Source: an uncultured Lachnospiraceae bacterium
Lineage (GTDB): Bacteria > Bacillota > Clostridia > Lachnospirales > Lachnospiraceae
Length of the DNA: 64,000 nt
Assembly (NCBI GenBank): GCA_905234595.1
Contig: CAJOID010000013.1
Location: 1-64,000 of the forward strand
Direction of reading: 5' to 3'
Positions 56,571 through 64,000 of the stretch are shown here, piece by piece (position 1 is the first letter of the stretch; each line of letters starts with the position of its first letter). A program made the position numbers and the translations under genes. The notes below the pieces were generated by a model that saw only the letters and a list, made by a program, of their open reading frames with translations, made no database searches and was not told where the DNA came from.

Positions 56571-58304
56571 GTGAGTGATACATCACTTGACGCAAAACAG
56601 CTTGCGGCGATGTTTGTTGCCGGCGCAAGACGTCTGGAGTCACAAAAAGAGATAATCAACGAATTGAATGTATTCCCTGTACCCGACGGCGATACGGGTA
56701 CGAACATGACATTGACCATAGTATCTGCAGCTGATGAGGTTTCATCCCTGTATTCGACCGGTGATATCTCCATGGAGACGCTGTGTAAGGCCATTTCTTC
56801 CGGTTCACTGCGCGGAGCCAGAGGTAATTCGGGAGTTATCCTGTCACAGTTGTTCAGGGGATTCACCAAGGTGGTAAAGAAGATCGATGGAGATATAGAT
56901 CCCCAGCTTCTGGCTGAAGCATGCGACAAAGCCGTAGAGACGGCTTATAAAGCTGTTATGAAGCCGAAGGAAGGTACCATACTGACCGTATCCAAGGCTG
57001 TCTCCGATAAGGTCTCGGAAATGGTTGATTCCGGCGAGACCGATATGAAGACCATCATATCCAAAGCCATCGAAGCCGGTGATGAAATGCTTAAGCGTAC
57101 TCCGGAGATGCTTCCAGTACTTAAGCAGGCAGGAGTGGTCGATTCCGGCGGACAGGGACTCATGGAAGTCCTTCACGGCGGATATGATGCATATCTGGGC
57201 AAGGAAGTGGACTTCAGCCCTATAGTATCGGGTGCTCCCAAGGAAAAGAAAGAGTCTGCGCCCGTACTCAAGGAGGCTCCCAAACTCAAATATCTGTATT
57301 GTACGGAATACATCATCCGTCTCAAAAAGGATTTCGTATTCAATGTAAAGCTTGAACTGGATTATAAGACATATCTCGAGTCCATAGGTGACTCTATAGT
57401 GGTCGTTACTGATGATGATCTGGTGAAGGTTCACGTTCATACCAATGATCCCGGTATGGCCCTTCAGAGAGCTCTTAAGTATGGTCAGCTGGATAAGGTC
57501 AAAGTAGAGAATCTTCTCCTCGAAGAGGAAGGCAAGATTGCCAGAGCTCATGCACATATCGAAGAAGAGATGGCACAGCAGCTTGCCGGAGAGCATGAGA
57601 ATGCGGATACCTCCGCGCCTGCACCTGCAGCTGATGAACCCCGCAAGGATATCGGTTTCATAGCAGTATCGGTCGGCGAAGGGATCAATGAGATATTCTC
57701 AAGCCTGGGTGTGGATATGATAATAGCCGGCGGACAGACCATGAATCCTTCTACGGAGGATATGCTCAATGCCATAGACAAGATCAATGCCGATCATATC
57801 TTCATACTTCCGAATAATAAGAACATCGTGCTCGCAGCTCAGCAGGCGGCACATATGACCGAAGACAAGGATATAATCGTGATCCCGACCAAATCCGTAC
57901 CTCAGGGTATCGCTGCCATGGTATCATTCATGCCCGATACTTCGGCTGAGGAAAACACCAGGATCATGACCGACCAGATGGAAGCGGTCAAGACAGGACA
58001 GGTCACCTATGCGGTAAGGGATACTGTTATCGATGATAAGGAAATCAAAGAGAACGATTTCATGGGCATAGGTGATTCGGGCATCCTGTCCGTGGGAACC
58101 GATAAGACTCAGGTCACGATAGATATGGTCGCAGCCATGATCGATGATACATCAGAGCTTATCAGCGTATATTACGGAGAAGATGTTGACGAGGATACGG
58201 CCGGTAAACTGGCAGAAGAACTGACATCCAGATTCACGGGTCAGGATGTTGAATTACAGTTCGGCGGACAGCCGGTATATTCCTACATCATTTCTGTTGA
58301 GTGA
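56571..58304 (+). CDS. fakA: DAK2/DegV-domain protein (YloV/FakA-like fatty acid kinase)
   Basis: VFPVPDGDTGTNMTLTIVSAADEV, SLRGARGNSGVILSQLFRGF, DSGGQGLMEVLHG. Confidence 0.88.
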   Translation: MSDTSLDAKQLAAMFVAGARRLESQKEIINELNVFPVPDGDTGTNMTLTIVSAADEVSSLYSTGDISMETLCKAISSGSLRGARGNSGVILSQLFRGFTKVVKKIDGDIDPQLLAEACDKAVETAYKAVMKPKEGTILTVSKAVSDKVSEMVDSGETDMKTIISKAIEAGDEMLKRTPEMLPVLKQAGVVDSGGQGLMEVLHGGYDAYLGKEVDFSPIVSGAPKEKKESAPVLKEAPKLKYLYCTEYIIRLKKDFVFNVKLELDYKTYLESIGDSIVVVTDDDLVKVHVHTNDPGMALQRALKYGQLDKVKVENLLLEEEGKIARAHAHIEEEMAQQLAGEHENADTSAPAPAADEPRKDIGFIAVSVGEGINEIFSSLGVDMIIAGGQTMNPSTEDMLNAIDKINADHIFILPNNKNIVLAAQQAAHMTEDKDIIVIPTKSVPQGIAAMVSFMPDTSAEENTRIMTDQMEAVKTGQVTYAVRDTVIDDKEIKENDFMGIGDSGILSVGTDKTQVTIDMVAAMIDDTSELISVYYGEDVDEDTAGKLAEELTSRFTGQDVELQFGGQPVYSYIISVE

Positions 58305-58325
58305 CCGGGTAAGATTCATACACAT

Positions 58326-60296
58326 ATGAACATAACGTCAATTAAGGGCATCGGTGATAAAACTGCTGCCCTTTTTGAAAAACTGGATATAAGAGATACG
58401 GCTGATCTGCTCAGGTTTTTCCCTTCCGAATATGATCTGTTCGGGCCTGTGACCACTATCGATCAGCTCAAATGCGGAGAAGTGGCTGCTGTTGAAGTGG
58501 TGATCATAAGCGCTCCGGTAGTAAGACATATCCGCCATCTGTCAATATTGTCATTTAATGTGAGCGACGGACACGGAGAAATGAATATCATATATTTTAA
58601 TGCTCCGTATCTGCGTAATTCAATCAAAAAAGGAGAAAGATGCATATTCCGCGGTAAAGTGATGATGCGCGGTAACCGTTTCTCCTTCAATAATCCCCGG
58701 AAATACAAAACTGAAGAATACGATAAGCTGGCAGGCACGAAACAGCCCATATATCATACGACCAAAGGATTAAGCTCATCCGCCATACAGAAATCAGTAA
58801 GAAAGGCATATGAAGCTGAACTGTATATAGGTGTGAACACTCCGGGATCGCCCCTGTATGATACGCTGCCTGAAGAGATAATAACTAAACGTGATCTGAT
58901 GCCGTATTACGAAGCAATATCGAACATACATATGCCGGTGGACGATGAGCATCTGATCAGAGCCAGGAACCGACTCGCATATCAGGAATTCTATGAGTAT
59001 ATTCTGCGTATGTCCAGACTGGGAACGTACAGCAGGCCCAATTCTTATCCCATGATAGAAGTGGCGGATACGCTCAGGCTTACTGAGGCGCTTCCGTACA
59101 GACTGACCGAAGACCAGACTGCGGTCTGGGCAGATGTAAGGCGTGATCTGTCATCTGATAAGAGGATGGTCAGGTTATTGCAGGGAGATGTAGGTTCAGG
59201 CAAGACCGTAGTTGCCGTATTAAGCCTGTTGATGTGCGTGTGTAACGGATATCAGGGAGCATTCATGGCTCCTACCGAGGTGCTTGCCGCACAGCATTAC
59301 GATACGATAGTACGGTTAAGCGATGACTACGGACTCCCGTTTAAACCTGTACTTCTCACCGGACAGGTAAAGGGAAAGGCAAGAAATCTGATCCTTGAAG
59401 AGATCCGGAGCGGAGAGGCCAATCTGATCATTGGCACACATGCGCTTTTTCAGGAGAAAGTTGAGTATTGTAAGCTGGCTCTGGTTGTTACCGATGAGCA
59501 GCACAGATTCGGTGTCCTGCAGAGAGAGGCCCTGGCCCAAAAAGGCGGTGAACCGGCTGTGCTCATTATGTCAGCCACTCCGATACCGAGAACACTGGCC
59601 ATGATCCTGTATGGTGATCTGGAAGTGAGTACCATACATACCATGCCTGCAGGAAGGCTGCCTATCCGTAACTGTGTGGTTGATACGACGTACAGGCCTA
59701 CGGCTTATAAATTCATAACAGAACAGGTAGAGATGGGACACCAGGTTTACATAATATGTCCTCAGATAGACTCGGGTGAACTTCCGGGCGTAGAGAACGT
59801 ATCGGATTACAGCAAAGAACTGGAGGCTTCCTTACCCGAGAAGATACGTATCGGTGTACTGCATGGTCAGATGTCCGCAACCATGAAGGACAAGGTTATG
59901 GGTGAGTTTGCCGCAGGCAATATCGATGTACTGGTATCCACGACTGTTGTTGAAGTAGGTGTCAATGTTCCCAATGCAACGGTGATGTATGTCGAAAATG
60001 CCGAAAGATTCGGTCTCGCACAGCTTCATCAGTTAAGAGGCCGTGTGGGCAGATCGGATGTACAGAGTTTCTGCATATTCATGATGAATAACGTTTCGGA
60101 CAGGGCAAAAGAAAGACTGGATATACTTGTCAGTTCCAATGACGGCTTTGAGATCGCGGCAGAAGATATGCGGCTTCGCGGCCCCGGAGACATATTTGGT
60201 ATAAGGCAGAGCGGGGATGTCATATTCAATATCGGCGACATATATCAGGACAGTGAACTGATCATGTGGGCCAAAGAAGATGCATCGAAGATTTGA
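58326..60296 (+). CDS. recG: ATP-dependent DNA helicase RecG
   Basis: RLLQGDVGSGKTVVAVLSLL, APTEVLAAQHYDTI, VTDEQHRFGVLQRE, MSATPIPRTLAMILYGDL, QLHQLRGRVGRSDVQSFC. Confidence 0.97.
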   Translation: MNITSIKGIGDKTAALFEKLDIRDTADLLRFFPSEYDLFGPVTTIDQLKCGEVAAVEVVIISAPVVRHIRHLSILSFNVSDGHGEMNIIYFNAPYLRNSIKKGERCIFRGKVMMRGNRFSFNNPRKYKTEEYDKLAGTKQPIYHTTKGLSSSAIQKSVRKAYEAELYIGVNTPGSPLYDTLPEEIITKRDLMPYYEAISNIHMPVDDEHLIRARNRLAYQEFYEYILRMSRLGTYSRPNSYPMIEVADTLRLTEALPYRLTEDQTAVWADVRRDLSSDKRMVRLLQGDVGSGKTVVAVLSLLMCVCNGYQGAFMAPTEVLAAQHYDTIVRLSDDYGLPFKPVLLTGQVKGKARNLILEEIRSGEANLIIGTHALFQEKVEYCKLALVVTDEQHRFGVLQREALAQKGGEPAVLIMSATPIPRTLAMILYGDLEVSTIHTMPAGRLPIRNCVVDTTYRPTAYKFITEQVEMGHQVYIICPQIDSGELPGVENVSDYSKELEASLPEKIRIGVLHGQMSATMKDKVMGEFAAGNIDVLVSTTVVEVGVNVPNATVMYVENAERFGLAQLHQLRGRVGRSDVQSFCIFMMNNVSDRAKERLDILVSSNDGFEIAAEDMRLRGPGDIFGIRQSGDVIFNIGDIYQDSELIMWAKEDASKI

Positions 60297-60366
60297 TTGA
60301 TTTACCCTCATATTTCAGATACAATATTTTAGATGCTTTATACACAAATCATTACTGAGGAAATAT

Positions 60367-61239
60367 ATGAGCAAGATCGCGATAGTCACTGACTCCAACA
60401 GCGGTGTATTACCGTCGGAAGCAGAGACATATGAAGGTGTATTCGTGATCCCTATGCCTGTTATCATAGGAGACGATATATATTATGAAGGCATAGATAT
60501 CACTCAGCAGAGATTCTATGAAGTCCTTTCGACACGTACGGATCTGAAGACATCCCAGCCGTCACTTGCAGACGTAACAGAACTGTGGGATAAACTGTTT
60601 GAAGAATACGATGAAATAGTACATATTCCGATGAGCAGCGGCCTTTCCGGAGCCTGTGAATCGGCTGTCATGCTGGCCGCTGATTATGACGGCAGAGTAC
60701 GTGTAGTGAATAATCAGCGTATCTCCGTTACCCAGAAGAGATCCGTATACGATGCGATGAAGCTTCGCAATGCCGGAATGAATGCCGGGGAGATCGGTGA
60801 TCATCTGGAGAAAGTCAAGTTTGAATCCAGTATTTACATCATGGTCGATACTCTGTATTACTTAAAACGCGGCGGCAGAGTAACTCCCGCGGCAGCAGCG
60901 ATAGGCACAGCTCTTAAGATCAAACCTGTCCTGCAGATCCAGGGTGAGAAACTGGACGCTTTTACCGTAGCACGTACAGTCGGTATGGCCAGGACAAAGA
61001 TGATCGATGCCATACGTAAAGATATGGATACACGTTTCGGCGGAGCCACACCCGATAACATGTCATTGGATATAGCATATACCTATAATGATCAGGTTGC
61101 AGAAGAGTTCCTTGAGCAGGTTAAGGCCGCATTCCCGGGATTTGAGGATATCACCGTTGATCCTCTGAGTTTGTCGGTATCGACACATATCGGCCCCGGT
61201 GCACTGGCAGTGGCCTGCAGCAGAAAGATCAGACTTTGA
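60367..61239 (+). CDS. DegV family protein
   Basis: IAIVTDSNSGVLPSEAETYEGVFVIPMPVIIGDDIYYEGIDIT...TSQPSLADV...IPMSSGLSGACESA. Confidence 0.96.
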   Translation: MSKIAIVTDSNSGVLPSEAETYEGVFVIPMPVIIGDDIYYEGIDITQQRFYEVLSTRTDLKTSQPSLADVTELWDKLFEEYDEIVHIPMSSGLSGACESAVMLAADYDGRVRVVNNQRISVTQKRSVYDAMKLRNAGMNAGEIGDHLEKVKFESSIYIMVDTLYYLKRGGRVTPAAAAIGTALKIKPVLQIQGEKLDAFTVARTVGMARTKMIDAIRKDMDTRFGGATPDNMSLDIAYTYNDQVAEEFLEQVKAAFPGFEDITVDPLSLSVSTHIGPGALAVACSRKIRL

Positions 61240-61256
61240 TCACGTTTATTTGAATT

Positions 61257-62690
61257 ATGAAACCCGGAGACTATCAATCACACAATGACGGCGAGGAAAC
61301 CCGCCGTCAACTTGCGTATATAGACAGACTGACCGAATATGTCAGTACCCTAAGAGATGAGCTCGGACGGAATCCGAGAGCATGTGTGGTTACATTTGGC
61401 TGTCAGATGAATGCCCGCGATTCCGAGAAACTTCTGGGGATCCTTATCACGACAGGATACGATGAAACCGACGAAGAATCCGATGCAGACCTGATCCTGT
61501 ATAATACCTGTTCTGTACGTGATAACGCCAATCAGCGTGTATACGGGCGTCTGGGCGTACTTAAGGGGTATAAAAAGACCAATCCTCATCTGAAAGTGGT
61601 TCTGTGCGGGTGTATGATGCAGGAAGAAGCCTGTGTCAATAAGATCCGTACAAGCTATTCGTTCGTGGATCTGATATTCGGTACTCATAATATATTCAAG
61701 TTTGCCGAGCTTATGTGCGAGATGTTCGAAAATTCGGGACATCCGGTCACTCAGGTATGGAATGAGACTGATCAGATAGTGGAAGAACTACCCGTCAGGC
61801 GTAAATACAGTTATAAATCCGGCGTGAACATCATGTTCGGCTGTAATAATTTCTGTACTTATTGCATAGTTCCGTACGTACGCGGACGTGAAAGAAGCCG
61901 CGCCCCTGAGGAGATATTATGTGAGATCCGTAATCTTGTGGACGGCGGTGTCATAGAAGTAATGCTCCTGGGCCAGAATGTTAATTCCTACGGAACGAAT
62001 CTTGATGAAAAGATGACCTTTGCAGGGCTTCTCAGACAGGTTGAAGAGATAGACGGTCTGAAACGGATCAGGTTCATGACATCACACCCGAAAGATCTGA
62101 GTGATGAGCTTATCGATGTATGTGCTCATTCGGATAAGATATGCAGACATATACATCTGCCGGTCCAGACAGGCTCGGACAGACTGTTAAAAGCCATGAA
62201 CCGGAACTATACAAGGGATCATTATCTGGCATTGGTCGACCGTATCAGGACTGCCATGCCCGATATTTCCATTACAACAGATCTGATCATGGGTTTTCCC
62301 GGTGAAACCGGGGCTGATGTGGAAGATACGATCGATCTGATCAGACGGGTCGGTTTTGATAATGCATATACTTTTGAATATTCCAAACGTACCGGGACGC
62401 CCGCAGCTTCCATGGACGGACAACTGAGTCCCGAAGAGATGCAGGCACACTTCGATACAGTCCTGAAGGTCGTACAGGAAACAGCCCGTAACGCGGCATC
62501 AAAACATACCGGAGAAGTATGTGAAGCCCTGATCGAGACTGTATCCGGTCATGATGACGGAATGGTCACCGGCAGATTATCCAATAATCTGCTTGTACAT
62601 CTGCCCGGTGATGCATCCATGACAGGTACTATAGTTCCTGTCAGGCTTGATGAATGCAAAGGATTCTATTTCCTGGGGAGCAGACAATAG
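61257..62690 (+). CDS. miaB: tRNA-2-methylthio-N6-dimethylallyladenosine synthase MiaB
   Basis: VVTFGCQMNARDSEKLLGIL, MFGCNNFCTYCIVPYVRGRERSR, LLGQNVNSYG, C-terminal TRAM domain. Confidence 0.97.
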   Translation: MKPGDYQSHNDGEETRRQLAYIDRLTEYVSTLRDELGRNPRACVVTFGCQMNARDSEKLLGILITTGYDETDEESDADLILYNTCSVRDNANQRVYGRLGVLKGYKKTNPHLKVVLCGCMMQEEACVNKIRTSYSFVDLIFGTHNIFKFAELMCEMFENSGHPVTQVWNETDQIVEELPVRRKYSYKSGVNIMFGCNNFCTYCIVPYVRGRERSRAPEEILCEIRNLVDGGVIEVMLLGQNVNSYGTNLDEKMTFAGLLRQVEEIDGLKRIRFMTSHPKDLSDELIDVCAHSDKICRHIHLPVQTGSDRLLKAMNRNYTRDHYLALVDRIRTAMPDISITTDLIMGFPGETGADVEDTIDLIRRVGFDNAYTFEYSKRTGTPAASMDGQLSPEEMQAHFDTVLKVVQETARNAASKHTGEVCEALIETVSGHDDGMVTGRLSNNLLVHLPGDASMTGTIVPVRLDECKGFYFLGSRQ

Positions 62691-62694
62691 ACAT

Positions 62695-64000
62695 ATGCCA
62701 GAGATCACTACTATAGACAGCATAAGTGAAGAACAGAAAAAGAACATCAGTCCCATGATGCAGCTCTACATAGAGACCAAGCAGCAGTATAAGGACTGTA
62801 TACTGTTCTACAGACTCGGTGACTTCTATGAAATGTTCTTCGATGATGCACTTGAAGCGAGCCGTGTGCTTGAGATCACCCTGACCGGCAAAAACTGCGG
62901 ACTGGAAGAGCGCGCACCAATGTGCGGCGTGCCTTATCATGCCGTGGAGAGTTATCTGGGCAAGCTGGTCAATCACGGATATAGGGTAGCTATCTGTGAG
63001 CAGGTGGAGGATCCGAAACTTGCCAAGGGCCTGGTCAAACGCGAAGTCGTAAGAGTAGTGACCCCGGGCACCAATCCGATCGTAGAGTCAATCGACGGCA
63101 AAAAGAATAATTATATAGTCTCTATCCTGTATATGGACGGCTGTATCGGTTTTTCACTGGCCGATGTGACGACCGGAGATTATTATCTGACCCAGATCGA
63201 ATCCCTTTCCCGATTATATGACGAGATATCGAAATACGGCCCCTCGGAGATCGTATGTAACGAAGCATTTCTGTTAAGCGGTATCAGTATCGATGACCTG
63301 AAGGATAAGCTCGGTATCAGCATAACTACGCTTGATGAACGCGTATTTGATGAAGAACATGCAAAGAGGGTCATACTTAAGCATTTCCATGCGGCAAGCC
63401 TGATCGGCATGGGAATAGCTGATTTCCCTGCAGGTGTAAGCGCCGCGGGTGCATTGCTTGAGTATCTGTATGAGACTCAGAAGAACGATCTGGTACAGTT
63501 CACGCATCTCTATCCTTATGTTTCCAGCAGGTATATGCTTCTTGACTCCGCTACCAGACGTAATCTCGAACTTACCGAGACGATGAGAGACAAGCTTAAG
63601 CACGGGTCATTACTCGGAGTGCTCGATCTGACCAGGACCGCCATGGGCGGCAGAATGCTCAGGCATTTCATAGAACAGCCTCTCATAGATGTGAACGACA
63701 TAAATCTGCGGCTCGATGCAGTGGACGAGTTCTCGGGCAGATCCATGGAGCGGGATGAGATCAGGGAGTATCTAAACGGGGTATATGACCTTGAACGGCT
63801 TATGGCCAAGATAAGTCTCAATACCGTTAACCCCCGTGATATGCTCGCATTTAAGAGCTCCATGAAGTATCTTCCCGCGATCAAACAGGTCCTCGGAGAT
63901 TTCAGGTCACAGAGATTATCGGAACTCGCTGAGACCATAGATGATCTGCAGGATCTCTATAATACCATAGATGCCGCTATCGTTGACGAACCTCCGGTCA
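62695..64000 (+). CDS. mutS: DNA mismatch repair protein MutS, 5' part; 3' end beyond window
   Basis: ATG at 62695; SPMMQLYIETKQQYKDCILFYRLGDFYEMFFDDALEASRVLEITLTGKNCG...APMCGVPYHAVESYLGKLVNHGYRVAICEQVEDPK; no stop before window end. Confidence 0.95.
   Translation, partial: MPEITTIDSISEEQKKNISPMMQLYIETKQQYKDCILFYRLGDFYEMFFDDALEASRVLEITLTGKNCGLEERAPMCGVPYHAVESYLGKLVNHGYRVAICEQVEDPKLAKGLVKREVVRVVTPGTNPIVESIDGKKNNYIVSILYMDGCIGFSLADVTTGDYYLTQIESLSRLYDEISKYGPSEIVCNEAFLLSGISIDDLKDKLGISITTLDERVFDEEHAKRVILKHFHAASLIGMGIADFPAGVSAAGALLEYLYETQKNDLVQFTHLYPYVSSRYMLLDSATRRNLELTETMRDKLKHGSLLGVLDLTRTAMGGRMLRHFIEQPLIDVNDINLRLDAVDEFSGRSMERDEIREYLNGVYDLERLMAKISLNTVNPRDMLAFKSSMKYLPAIKQVLGDFRSQRLSELAETIDDLQDLYNTIDAAIVDEPPV

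Noticed and set aside
1-64000. CRISPR arrays, prophage, integrase/IS transposase genes, rRNA or tRNA genes
   Set aside because: None recognised by reading; no cas, integrase, terminase or DDE transposase ORF in the track. tRNA absence is by eye only; tRNAscan-SE would be decisive.

Overview
This 64-kb window looks like a Lachnospiraceae/Clostridia chromosome segment; that assignment is inferred from gene content and synteny, as no database was searched. It is almost fully coding and mostly on the + strand. Order: (1) a 3' hisZ fragment plus a 5' hisG fragment (1-~650) that end abruptly; (2) a surface-glycan glycosyltransferase cluster (659-5487), including a Wzy-like/GT4 fusion; (3) an OmpR-type two-component system; (4) prs (-), a DUF512 radical SAM protein, der, plsY, gpsA; (5) a MoxR/VWA pair, a frameshifted CPA1 (NhaP-type) antiporter, a TrkA-like protein and a hybrid kinase; (6) recU and hisZ-G-D-B-I; (7) TIGR03960/TIGR03936 proteins, RNase E/G and a NUDIX hydrolase; (8) a LacI-type sensor lacking an HTH, next to hybrid histidine kinases, one of them 5'-truncated; (9) an L21 leader, rplU-prp-rpmA-obgE-yhbY-yqeK-rsfS (no nadD); (10) lexA divergent from a yneA-like gene with several LexA boxes; (11) a phosphoglycosyl transferase/GT4/ATP-grasp-HAD cluster; (12) a large YDG/InlB-repeat surface protein and an NHLP-leader-like small protein; (13) rpmB, Asp23, fakA-like, recG, degV, miaB and the start of mutS. 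The strongest unexplained signal is a ~140-157 bp structured intergenic element present twice in opposite orientations (8807-8963 and 14672-14808). The copies share an identical 70-nt core, while their terminal arms differ in sequence but stay self-complementary. Also notable: the hisZ/hisG truncation junction near 650, a separate 72-bp palindromic element where nadD is usually found, and a stem enclosing the likely RBS of the TIGR03960 gene.
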